From: Nepenthes gracilis
Lineage: Eukaryota > Streptophyta > Magnoliopsida > Caryophyllales > Nepenthaceae
DNA length: 64,000 nt
Reading direction: 5' to 3'
Assembly: GCA_033239525.1 (NCBI GenBank)
Contig: BSYO01000004.1
Span: 7,159,410-7,223,409, forward strand
Notes under the pieces: generated by a model
What the model saw: the letters and a program-made list of their open reading frames with translations, nothing else
What the model was told of the DNA's origin: nothing
The model's database searches: none
Part shown: positions 11,521-23,700 of the stretch, piece after piece
Layout: every line of letters begins with the position of its first letter
How positions within the stretch are numbered: the first letter of the stretch is position 1
Made by a program: the position numbers and the translations under genes

Positions 11521-11697
11521 TATCAACAGCATTGAACTGCTTCCCCAAGATGGAAAACAAGAAGCTTTGAAATTGTAATTGAGGGTATCAGCAGCATCAA
11601 AATTAAAAGTAGAGCATTATGTGGGTCAGTATCCAGCAAAAAATGGAAGAAGAACAATGGGGTATGTGGTTCTTAGGGCAAGAAAAATGTGTATAAA

Positions 11698-11930
11698 ATA
11701 TGGATGAAAAGTATCTATATCGGTATTGGTATTGGTCTCGGCCATAACAGTATCAGACATAATGTATCAGTATCTAATATGTCAGAAGAAAAAAATTCCT
11801 AAAAATTGTAAGCCGACAAAATCATATTAACCGATATACTGAAATATACGTTGATAAAGCATGTCTAAATATCGGATAATATTGGTATCAGCAACCTTGT
11901 ACCGATAATTGCATCTATTTTAATAGGAAC
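11698..11930 (+). repeat. MITE-like dispersed repeat, copy 1
   Basis: Begins 'atggatgaaaagtatc' and is full of 'atcggtattggtat'-type words; it contains 'aaaaaaattcctaaaaattg' and ends 'ccgataattgcatc'. The same ordered blocks occur at 52688-52960, 54645-54833 and (reverse) 55838-56108. The ends are roughly inverted (tggatgaaaa...cgata versus tatcg...ttcatcca), which suggests a non-autonomous inverted-repeat element. No coding capacity is seen. Confidence 0.6.
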
Positions 11931-12169
11931 CTTGGTATATTTGCAGATAAGTCAGACCATAAACTTATCATGCAAGACCAAAAACTATAGTTTCTTGATG
12001 TTACTAGGTCTTGACTCCAGTTGTGGGGTCACCAATCAACTAATTTGTTCCACTTACCTCGTGGTATTATCAAACACAAATAATGCTCCATTGAATCCAA
12101 GCAAAACTTGAAAACAAATATGGACGTTTGCACAGAAGTTTCTAAAAATATCTATCCTATAAAATCAGC

Positions 12170-13170
12170 ATTCAGATGTCGCTCAAAGCAGGTGGTATTT
12201 ATGCAACTAAAGATGAATTTATATTTACGTGCTGAAGTCATTTTGATGACAGGACAATCATAGGTCTACAGACTATAAAGACAAAATGTGACATGCGAGT
12301 TGATTTGCTAATATTGTCTCTTCTGGAACTCCAATCTAAAAAAATTACAACACTCCTAATAACAGGTTGCATTCAGAATTCATGTTAACCTTTAAAAATT
12401 AGAAAAGAAAATAAAGCACACCTTCTGTGTAACACTTTTTTCAAAAAAACCAATCATCAAACACAGATGCCTTCCTATAATGGTATAATTTTCTATCTTT
12501 TGTTGAATGAACTGATTCCGTGCTGGCAAACAATTAAGATAGCAGAAGCAGTGACCTATATTGTAGGCATAGTGATACTTCACGATGAATCTGTTGTATT
12601 TTATGCATTGCAATAATTCATCTATCTATTGGGATGAATAAAGCATGGTAGAGAATTAAATTCAACCACATGCCTACGAAGCCAGGCAGCAAGAAACTTC
12701 TACCTTCAAGTTTAAGCTTATTGGCAAAACGAGTGTGTGGATATCCTAAGCTTTCTTGTGCTCTTTGACCAGGCATAGCCATATACAATCTTGCATTTCA
12801 ACCAGAATTAGGATTAAAAAGAAGAAGAAGAAGAAGAAGAAGCTTAGGTTTATATCTTCCTATAGGAAGCCCATCGCTAACAATTAGAGATGCAGGTAGA
12901 ACTGAACTTGCAGTAACACATGAAAGCACCCATGTTTGTTAAGCTCCAAAATAATTTGGAGTTATGATTCCCCCTCTTCTTGTCATGTTACTTGGTCCAA
13001 CAATCCTTGATGTTCTGGTAAAAATAGCAAAATCAAGCCACTTTCGGCCCAATAACACCAGCTCTTAGTGCCAAATCAATGACTTAAGCAGAAATATCAT
13101 ATGAATCTAGAAAGGCTGATGAAAATTCATGAGGAGACCATTGAAAGAAGGCTATGCAAGTCCACTGCAC
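12170..13170. repeat. Diverged direct repeat, copy A3
   Basis: Closest in order and content to 1-1250: 'gatgaatttatatttacgtgctgaag', 'acaggttgcatt', 'gaataaagcatggtagag', 'ctttgaccaggca' and 'cccctcttcttgtca' all recur in the same order. A GAA microsatellite (12821-12842) sits where A1 has 'aaaaaaaagaagc'. Confidence 0.6.
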
Positions 13171-14397
13171 CTGCCTGAATCCTACACCATCGATGTTGCT
13201 ATTTGCTAGTTCAATTTTCCCCATCAGAAGAACGCTGCAAAGCATGAGGATATAATCCAATAACAGCACATTGTAGGACAACTCATTGCAAATCTAAATC
13301 TGTGTTTTAAACTCAAGATTTCCAGTGAAGGTGGACCTGCCTTATCTAAATTGAGGTCCAAGCATGACTTTCCCAGGTACATAGAAGTTATAAAAATTGA
13401 AAGGAAATTCTTATTTTGGATCCTAGTTATGACATCCCTTCTATCCCACTTCACACCTCGTTTTGGTTGTGCACGGCAAGTAGAATCAACAGTGCTTTCC
13501 ATTGAGAGCTGAATTATGCCGAAGTGGTTCGATCACACTAAACACGAAAGCCAAAGATGATCTTGCTCAAATCTAAAACAAATCGTAGATGCATTGAAAC
13601 CTAAAAATGAAAATGCAAAAAGTAAGGCAAAAAAAAAAACGAAAGAGTTCAAGAGTTACAATCAATAGAAGATTATGTCAAAATCTGAGGTTTAATGCTT
13701 AGAAAATGAGAGAACACCCAACTTTTTCATCTTATGTCGTAGTCAATCGGCACTATAACATATTACTGAATCACGGCTGTGAGGAAATTCTGGCTCTCAA
13801 TTATCAGTAGTTGGGAATTAAATTGTATCCATAATTTTGACCAACAGATAATGATTCAGCGGCAAGGTTCTTGATGCTCGGTTCTTAGTTTTTCTAACTG
13901 TGACAGACAATGAGGTAAAAATTGTTCTATTCTCCAAAATGATTCTCAATCGCTCAGCCCGGGGGCTTCATCTCTTCGTTGAACACATTAAGATGTATAT
14001 TAGCTAATTAAATAAAATCACATCGATGGAACGAAAAGAAAAAAAGATAAGATGGAACATACCAAATCGTCGCTTCAATTATTATCCACACAATCAACTT
14101 GAGCACAAATAATCAAAATTTTGCCAATACAAACGACTGTATAATGTGGGTAAAGTAAAAATTGGGGCCACAAAACTGAGTTTCCCCGTGGAACCGTTTT
14201 ACGATAACCTCATAGTTTTACAATCACAACGTAGCAACTGTACCCTTGAAAAATACGCGTAGACACAATCATCTTTCGCAGTAGCCATATTTCTTGCTCT
14301 AGTTCAACCGACACTGAAACTTCCGATAGTTGTTTTTAGAAGTATGAAAACAATCGGAACACTAAAGTACACCAGAAACGAAAGATCCGTCTACATT
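13171..14397. other. Non-coding DNA with a possible minus-strand internal exon
   Basis: Mostly AT-rich. On the minus strand around 13450-13511 a piece bounded by '..aattcag' and '..cgag|gtgtga' is open (MESTVDSTCRAQPKR). It has exon-like borders but no recognisable homology, and I do not call it a gene. Confidence 0.3.
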
Positions 14398-14538
14398 TCA
14401 AGCCTGATTAACAGTGCGAACCAGAACTACGGGGCTTGTAAATGGAAGTGCAGCAGTTGTTGCCGTGTTGATGTTGGCGTTGGTGTTTTCAGATGCATAG
14501 AGTTGGGATTTGGAAATAACTATTTCAGGGCTTTCCAT
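14398..14538 (-). CDS. Possible first exon or short ORF of an unknown minus-strand gene
   Basis: A 46-codon frame starts at minus-strand ATG 14538-14536 (MESPEIVISKSQLYASENTN...) and ends at TGA 14400-14398. It is too short to stand as a gene by itself. The 300 bp upstream (14560-14850) is markedly GC-richer than its surroundings and looks like a 5' UTR or promoter-proximal segment, followed by a long ATT microsatellite. GT dinucleotides near its end could serve as splice donors, which would place the downstream exons to the left and make the A1-A3 repeats and element 1 intronic. I do not recognise the protein. It could equally be chance. Confidence 0.3.
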   Translation of the reverse strand: MESPEIVISKSQLYASENTNANINTATTAALPFTSPVVLVRTVNQA

Positions 14539-14880
14539 CGGCGACACTACACACCATGATGTCGCTCTAGTTCGAATCGAGGCTTTTCCTCATGCCCTGT
14601 CTTGCTCTATTTCTCACGAGTTTCGATATTCATCGAGCGCAATCCTAGGGTTTCGCTTCATCCTCCATCCCTCTCCATTCCTCCGGAGCATCGATCTTCA
14701 CCGCGCGCAATCCTACGGTTCCTCCTCATCCTATATCCCTATCCATTTCTCCAGACCTTCGGTCTTCAACGACCTTCACCTTTCTCCTCGCCTTCGGCAA
14801 ACCAACAGACGAACTCGGTGAGAGTAAATAGGAGAGGAGGCAGCCTCATGTAGGCGTCCTTCGCGTGGATTTTAAGCGGT

Positions 14881-14881
14881 G

Positions 14882-14914
<33 letters not shown>
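14881..14914. repeat. (ATT)n microsatellite
   Basis: About ten tandem ATT units. Confidence 0.9.
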
Positions 14915-14915
<1 letters not shown>

Positions 14916-16195
14916 GCGATTAAAACGCGTAAGAAAGTTTTCCATAACCGATATTACGCGGTTTTGTTTTGACCTGGTCTTAATGCAGTGTACGGACCCA
15001 GGGACGTCATTCTCTCTTATAAAAAAGAAGGATCATTTTTCTTCATTATTTAAAATATTAAATATAAAATCTAATAGCCTATAAATTTTAAATGGATAAT
15101 ATAACGTAGGCCGTTTGATTTTAATTTTAATCATTCAAAATACGTAATTGTCGAATTTTACGTCCGACGGTCCAGATTAAGAGAATGACGGTCCTTCTCC
15201 TCGGGGGAGAATGACGCCCCCTCAATCCAAATAAACACGCAGTCTTATGTTTTCGTTTTTTTTTTTAAGCAACCTCCGTTAATTATTTTAATATTATTTT
15301 AAATAATAATTTCTCATATAGTAATATTAACATACCAACATAAAAATAATTAAATAAATAAACATTTTTTAAAATATTTGAAGTACAAATGTATTCAAAA
15401 TATTTTTTATTGTCTAAATTTTTTTACAAAAAATATCAAATATATTTATTCTTAAAATATTTTCACACTTCTCACTTTTCTAACAGTTAATATTTTAAAT
15501 TATCATTTGAATCATAAAATCATTAAACGTGATATAATTTGTACATAGTATCAATATCAATTATAAACAATGAATTAATAAACAGTCATATCGTTCGACC
15601 ATTTAATAATAATTATTAAATAATTATTTAATAACATAAATGATATTATTAAAGTATCTCAATAAATAGTCCAAAGCCTCTATAAATATAAAGATCTTTA
15701 ATATTTTAAGACATTTGATGCTTCAATTGTTTAAACAACTATAACTTTATTCATTTTTCTAACTACATATTTCAGCCTACAGGCGTTTTTAAAATAGTTG
15801 TTCATATACAGGACATGTAGCACTAAAACCTACATACACAAGTCATCTTGGTACGCAGTATGCATCAATTTTAGGTAAAGAGCGTTTTCTTATCTTGTTA
15901 ACTATTGTAGTCATTTTAAATTGATAAAGAATAAAGATTGATATAATATTTTAATAACATATTTTAATCTTAGTTTTTATTTTATGTGAAAAAAACAATG
16001 GTTAAAATGATGACCAAGTGTTCTATTTAAAATGACCATAATATATATATATATATATCATATCAATAAGAAAATCATAACTTAAATATAGCATAGATTA
16101 ATTTTTTCTTTATTTCATTAATTAAGATAGCAACTGTTGCATTCGCGGATAGTTGTTATAGTCAAGACAAAGATTAGACAATAACATCAAAGGTT
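14915..16195. other. AT-rich intergenic DNA
   Basis: No gene seen. Contains an (AT)n run at about 16037-16059 and AT-rich palindromes near 15600-15635. Confidence 0.5.
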
Positions 16196-16957
16196 TGTGT
16201 ATCCAAAAATTGAGAGAGTGTAAAGACGGAGATCAAGTGATGTGACGAGGACCAAAATAAACGAGAGGGGGCGAGGACTATGACACAAGGATTTTTACGT
16301 TGAAAGTATTCTCTTGAATGAGAATGAAAAATTACAGGATTTTAGTTCGATAACTGCTTCCACTATCTTGTGTTTAGTACAGAGATTTTACAAAATGCAC
16401 TTGCAGGAGACAAGCTGTGGACCTGGTGTTTGGAAACTTAAAAAGTCACTCTTACAATACGAGCCCTCTTGCCTTACTTTTTTTTTTCTCTCTCTCTATA
16501 CTCAAGGCAGTAAGAATTAATACGAAGATTAATGTTCAGTCCCTATTTTATAAACAGTTAAGGTATTTATAGTGATTGAGTTTCCTGTAAAATCTATCTA
16601 CGTGATGCTATTGTGTTTCGGAGACCTGCCATCAACTTTGCGAGTTCCCATTGTCTAATCAAATGGGTTGCATGTACAACTATTTCCTGTAACATCCATT
16701 CTACTAGTCGTGTGCAGCACAGATCATCATTCTTTCTATAATTTGATTGGCCAGCCGCTAAATACCTTCCACTTGGACCCTATAGGCCAAGCGGTGCCTG
16801 AGATCCATCATGAGCCTATGGCCCATAGTGACTTTAAGGTCTATTACATCCCATTGGCCGGTCCACGCACCTGGACTTTCTGGACCTTCGTGACTTCTAG
16901 GCCTATTTCCCAGGAAATGGGGATTCAATGTGGGCCTTTGGGAATCTTTACCCATCA
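16196..16957 (-). mobile_element. Probable LTR-retrotransposon solo LTR
   Basis: Reading the minus strand from 16957: it starts TGATGGGTAAAGATTCCC, has a TATA-like 'tttataaaatag' near 16545-16556, a purine-rich leader and the phrase 'gtaaaaatccttgtgtc' typical of the 3' part of copia-type LTRs, and ends '..ttggatacaca' at 16196. TG..CA termini fit an LTR. I see no convincing target-site duplication and no internal region, so it may be old or partial. Confidence 0.45.
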
Positions 16958-18907
16958 GTAATCTCTTTTTATTTTTTTTTTTTGGTAGAAGCTTCTTCTT
17001 CTTTATTTATAATTATTTCTTTAACGAATCAATGATACAATATAATTCAAAATCTAAAACAAATAAGTATTACTTAGTAATATCTAAATAATTTATTGTT
17101 GGGTGCCGATTTTTCTTGAATCTTAACCCATGGATCAATCAATCTAATGAGCCTCCTCGTCTAGGCCTCGGTTCAAGAGCTGAAGCAATACAAAATGCAA
17201 AACAAAGGCTATGTGAATAGAATGCATTAGCACCTGATAATGAATATTTCATATTGGCTCATTTTATCACCAATAAAAGAAATCAAATTTGACACATCTA
17301 ATATGCTAGAATGATGTTTGGTGGTTCTAAAAAGAAGATTACATAGAAAATATATAATGAAGCAAAATGACCAAATTACGAGAAAATCACAATACTCATA
17401 TAATATCGTTTTAACCCTAAATAAATTGCCAATTAGACAAATCTCATTCCTAATTGCTACATTTGGTATTGGATTTATAGATACCCCACCCCCCTTGTTT
17501 ATGAAAATCTTATTTCCAATTCTTCATTTGATTTATTTCAAGCTCTCAATCAAAAGTAAGAAAATACACTTACAACCTAAAAAAAAAAAAAAGTACAATT
17601 AGCAAATTTTCTCTCTCTTTCTCCCCCCAACTTAACTATAATTAAAAGCAAAACTCTCATTTTTCAAAAAATATGGGCCACAACTAACTTTAAATTAAAA
17701 AAAAAAATAAACATATTTCAAAATATTGACTTCATTTCAGCACCAATAGTATCAGGGTCAATTTTTTCAAAAAGTCACAGTAATTTTGCCAAGCTTATAG
17801 TAACACTCAACCCTTATAATATATTCTACCTAACATCAAAAGTTAGATGGCAAAGCCCAAGAAATCAATAATCTCTTTCATTTCAGTATTTACCCCAAGT
17901 TTATACATATATATATATATATAATAGTTTACGGAAAAAAAGTATTAATAAAAGCTAAAAAAATATCTTGTTACTTTACATACGTGGGACTGTTTTTTGC
18001 TCTTGAGTATTCTCATTTTGCAATTATTTCTCTATGACAAATTATTAAATTATTAGCATCCAACCAGACAATTAATCTAACTAAATAGTTAACTCAATTA
18101 AGAAATTTATATACTCTACAACTGGTATTGGCAAGAGTTTCCAAACTATTTAATATCAATTACTCATCATCAATTTAAACTTTAGTCATTAGCTATTTTC
18201 AAACAATACCACGATTAAAATAGATGATGAATTAATTAATTTTTAATAGATCTAATCATTTAAATTATAACTAATAATTAATTTTTAGAAAAATCATCAT
18301 CAACTGATAATATGATTATAAATACTTTCACTTTTGTTGAAAAAGAATGATTTAAAAAAATAAGAATAGAGTCTAGTTTTATAATGCAATATTTTATAAA
18401 AAAAAAATGGAGCCTAATCCTTCATTCTTATTTCCCTCGTCATCTTAATCTCTCCCACATTTAAAAATCTGTGAAGTTTATTAATTTAAATGTCTAAGAA
18501 CATATCAGAAAGCAAGTACTGTCTACCTTAAACCCTCATTTACTATTGTAATATATAAAATTTGGATAAAAAGATTAATAATTAATTTGAATTTATTTAA
18601 ATCATACCTAGATGTTAGGTATATCGAAAAGTAATTATTACCAAATAATCGATTTAAATTTGCTTACAAATTTAGTGTTACAAATGCGCCATAAATCATA
18701 TGATATTCAGTATCAACTTATAGCCATTCTAACATTTTTGAAATACTAATTTTCTTTACAAAAATATATAATTTCATGCAATCTAAAAAAAAATTGATAT
18801 CCGAATTAAAGTAGCTAAATTTGGTCGTATAATTTTTAAAAATTATATAAATATAAAATTTTCAAGATGAAATCTGAGGCTAAAGAAATTTTTTTTGACA
18901 ATCTTTT
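16958..18907. other. AT-rich intergenic DNA
   Basis: No coding or RNA gene recognised. Has poly-A/T runs and an (AT)n at about 17906-17923. Confidence 0.5.
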
Positions 18908-19957
18908 TGATGGATACGACAAATCATGGGCTAGCTTAGAACAGAAACTATTGGAGTAACAGCGGCCCAGCTAATGTTTTATTTAGATCAAGGCCCGAAA
19001 GGCATGACAATAGCTTGTTCAGCTTCTCAAAAAGAGGAAAGTCCAAGTGGCAGTGGCCCATCCCATGACCTGTCAAGCCCAATGTTCAAATAGAAGTATG
19101 GTTGGCCCAAATGAGTTAACTAGAAACCATTTAATAAGAAGTAAGCGATTAGAGTTGCGTGCAACACTGTACACATGGTTGTCCCTCCTACACAGCTATC
19201 GGTAGCATAACATGAGGCAAATAGGCAGAACTTAGTATAAGACGGTCAGAACAACTGTCCTAACAACCCAATAAATATAGAATATTCGCTTACATAGCGT
19301 CTCACTCCAAAATAGTAATCACAGCTCTGTAATATTTTCAAAAAGCAATGGTTACCATATATGCCTTCCTTCCACGATCATTGAGATAGTTTAGTAGGTC
19401 TGTCAATGTAATTGACATTTGTCACAAAACCCAAAAAAGGCTACAATAGTTCTAATCTATAAATTCTTCTTCACCCTGTAGGAAAAAGAGACCAGAAAAA
19501 TCTCTTGCCCTTAAACACCCCAGAAGAACTACAAAAGCCATCACTCACCATGCTTTGTTTGCGAGTGTATCTACTCATAAGTCACTCCACCTTTGAGTAT
19601 ATATTATTTGTCAAAGTTGTTCTTGGCTGAATGCATCAATTGGAGTCTAATATTCCAATCAATACTGAACCCCCTTCCTGCATGTATTTACACATATTGC
19701 ATCATCAATTTTTCTTTAATTAAAAAGAAAAAGTTTAATTTAAATATCAGACAATATATTAAAAAGTAAGTCCTATCATCCTTTAACATTTCGTTTGTCA
19801 AACCTATCATTTATTTATCTAACCTATTATTTGTTTATTGTGATGTATAGAATTTAGATTATTAGAGATAGAAATCGGACTCATTTTAGTTTAATCCACT
19901 GAGAATGATCAAGCAACTCCCTAATCCGTGTAGTAATTCGGATCTAGAGATACACTA
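18908..19957 (+). mobile_element. Probable solo LTR, same family as 61691-63176
   Basis: Starts TGATGGATACGACAAATC, matching the start of the 61691 element (TGATGGATTTGATAACCC), and both soon show several GGCCCA words. A TATA-like 'tctataaattc' at about 19457-19467 is followed by an LTR-leader-like segment. CTTTT precedes the start (18903-18907) and follows the proposed end (19958-19962), giving a candidate 5-bp target duplication. The end reads ACTA rather than the usual CA, so the right border is uncertain. Confidence 0.4.
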
Positions 19958-19962
19958 CTTTT

Positions 19963-20500
19963 ATTTCTATTTATATTTCTCACAATGCTTATAAATTGTA
20001 TTGTATGTATCCAACATCATTCATTATATTTAAAATTTAACAAATATTTTTAAAATAATTAAATAATACTTAATTATAACTTATAAAACTGTAAACTCCC
20101 CAATTACATCAAGTAAAAGGAGAAATTTTTGTCAAACTTTCATATCAATTTATTTTGGGAGCTACACTTTTTCGAATTATTAACTTGTCCTTTGAGTGTT
20201 TTGTTATAAAGTTTTAAGTATTTATTTTAGGTGTTTTATCTTTTTATTATATCCTATTAACATAGTTGAGATCTACTTAATTTATTTTATTTTTTTCTAA
20301 ATAATTATTAGTTTTTATTTTCAGTTTATTTTTATTGGTTTTTCTTATTGTTCGATCATAGCCTTTTTTGTCTTATAATTGATGTTTGGGACTTTATAAA
20401 TATTATTTTACAAATTGATATAACATTATTGTAAACTTTTATTTATTAATTCAATTCTTTTATTAATTATTAGAAAAATTATATATGAATCCATTTCCGT
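19963..20500. other. AT-rich intergenic DNA upstream of the HERPUD-like gene
   Basis: Nothing recognisable; GC content rises only from about 20520, next to the gene start. Confidence 0.5.
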
Positions 20501-20704
20501 TATTATATAATTTCCTCACTTTTCACCTGCTGGCGTGGCAGGTGCCTACTGGCTAAGATGACTCATAACACGTTTTCTGTGTCTACGGGGAGAACTTTCG
20601 CCGGTCACTTTGAAATAGAATGCTTCATAATTTCGGTTCCTGTCGGTGTTGCTTCTTGCTAAGAGAGATTCAGGGCGATGCCGAGATAACGAGAGCGCGC
20701 GCTG

Positions 20705-23700
20705 ATGGCTGAAAATTCCGATACTCAGTCCTCAACTACTCAAATTTCGACGGAGAACCCAACCGGACAAGTTACGAAGAAGTCTTCGGTTTCAATTACG
20801 CCCTCTCATTCAATTTTTAATATCTATATCCATTATCGGATTATATATCCGTTTTCCTCCGCTCTGTTTACAGATTTCAAATTGACTTAATTCCATTTAA
20901 TTACTGTTTTATTCACTTGCTTTTGTTGTTGATTTTTAGATTTTCTGTGAAAGATCTGCCATAGAGCTCGCCTTTTTGTTTAATTTCTATGTTTGTGCGT
21001 ATGTGTTGTAATCAAGGATGGATATTAATGATTTAGCTGAGCGTCTTGTTGTGGTTCGGTCCTCCTAGACCTTTCCTGCACAAAGCCGAAAAGAATTTTC
21101 AGAAGCCCCTTGTTAGAAAAACAGAACCCCTGATCCTGTGAGGCACTATTCCCTCTCCATTGAACAGTAAGTAACAAAAAACACAGAAGCATACAAATTA
21201 CACGTGGAATCTTTTTCAATTAAGAGAAAAACTATGGGATCTACGCCCATGATATCTCCATTATAGAGAGATTTGGTTATAAATAACCACTATTGAGCTA
21301 ACTCATTCATGACAATAACCCACGTCAAGAACCGGTTATCAATAACCCCAACACACCTTGATCAACAACATTAGAAGCGTGCAAACCCTTACAACTGAAA
21401 AAGAATAAATGCAACCGAGAAAAATATAACCAACTAGTAATACTTTTTATGACATAAGCTGGAACACCATACCTCCTGGGAGACACTGGCATCGGCATTT
21501 TCTCATGCTTCACTCACCGAATTTCACAGTGTCAAACCTCCCTTTTTGAATGTGGTTAAGCGCCATTCGTATATTGGTGAAAGATGGAACACGAATTGGA
21601 TAACAAACAAATGCCCAAAGCTTTCCCCTCTTATTTTCTCTCATTTCTCTCTCCAAGTCCCCCCTTGTGTTTGAAAAATGGCTATTTTTTAACCCTAAAA
21701 TCTGAACAAGGTATATAGCTTGCGTGGTTGCTTGAGCGGCCATCACAGGGCTCACATGCAGCTAGACACTAAAATTCTTTCCGACCCTGCAACTTGAAGC
21801 CCCTAGCCGGCGACTATCTCGTGGAATATCTTCAAAAGACATTTGCTCTACCTTGACTTTTTTAGAATTTGAAATCAACATATTTAATGGGCGTGAGACT
21901 TATAAAGGAGCAACTCAAACCTAATAAATTTTCCGTGACTATCATTTGGGGGCATATCACCTCCTTGATGAGCAGCAGTTATCTCGTGTTTATTGGAAAC
22001 TTTTCCTCCACCTAGATACAAGTGTTGGAATGCACGAGCTTAAATGAAACTCTTTTTTGCTCTACCATTTTAACTTGAGTACCACTACTCTCGTTTGACA
22101 TCTTTTCATCTGTCAGAACACTCTTCTTGGCACACCACCTTGGCATCCTCACGCCGCAGTGACCAAATATCTCATTTGTTCCATTTGTGTTGCCCTAGGA
22201 AATTGATGTCTTCATCAAGTATCTTCTTGAATGCTTTCTTCTTAGTGCCATAATCGAAGAGCCTTTTGTGAGCTTCTATTGTCTTTTGCCGAACATCACG
22301 TAAAAGCTCTCTTTATCAAACTTTCTTATTAAAATCAAATTCATTCAAACATCTAGTACATGCCACACACCTTTCAACATCAACTTTGTCCAATTGCTTA
22401 TCCTCAAGCATACGTTTCTTTTGCCAATGACCTTTGGTGAGCCGTCATTACCCACCTTTAATACCTTATAATCCTCAGGCATAAAAACATGAATAAACAC
22501 CTTTTTTTGTGGCGTGGAGCAATGACCCCTATTCATCACCCAACTCATACTGTGGCCTATGAGATTCCTCATCTTCTCATTATCAACAATGAGAAGGTCA
22601 CCATAGGTAGAAGTAGAGACCCAATCATTGCCACTATGATGTTTCTTCTATTGTTGTTCACTACCTCCTTCCTTCTCTTGCCCCCTTAAAGTAGTTTCAT
22701 TTGATGTGTCCCCTCTTGCAATAATAATGGCACTCAATGTCCTTATACTTGGATCGACTGTTGCTTCTCTTTGAATTGTTGTCTCTCTTTGTTGATCTCC
22801 CCTTCGCGTAACTACTACTTGAGACCAAGACACATTGCTCTTTTGAAACATCATCACTTCCTATCCACTAAGACTCATTAATAAGCAAAGAAGTAACGAC
22901 CTTATCAAAACTAAGTGTCTCTTTTCAAAAAATTAGAATTGTCACAATATGATCAAATGAACTTGGCAACAAAGTCAATGACACCTAAGCCATGTCATCC
23001 TCCTTGATCTTCTTACCAATCGCAGACATTTGCATCAAAATGCAATTAAACTCATTCAGTTGCTTCCCAAAGCTCATGCCTTCTGCCATCCGAAGGCCAT
23101 AGAATTACTTTTTCAAATGCAAACTAGTCACCAGTAACTTGAATTTATATCGCCTTTCAAGCTTTATCTATTCATTTACTGGATTTGACAAACAAATTAC
23201 CTCTTGAAAAGCATTATTTGCATGAAACAATTTGATCATATAATTCGCTTAGCCTCTCATGTCTTATTGCTATTACTTCCTTGCTCAAGTTTTTTGGTTT
23301 GTCCACTTTCTTTCTTAGGGCTTTAATGGTTTCCCCCTGCGTCAAAGCATTCTTCACTATTTCTTACCAAAGAATAATATTGTTTTGCCCATTAAAATGT
23401 TCAATGGATAATGACAAACTCTTCCACGATGACACCATTTCAAATTATTTCTACAAGTTTGATCACCACAAACTTGACTCTCTAATACTACTTATTAGGA
23501 TTCGATTCATTGATAACTTTTCCACATAAAGTGGAGAACGTTTCTTAGAAACCTCTTGTTGGGAGAATAGAGTCCCTAACATCGTTGGCCACCATTCTCT
23601 TTCAATTTAATTGCGAGGAACAATAAGCACACATAACCAATCATATAAATTGTACAAATGATTTTACTTGGAAACCCTTATTAACTACGGAAAAAATCAC

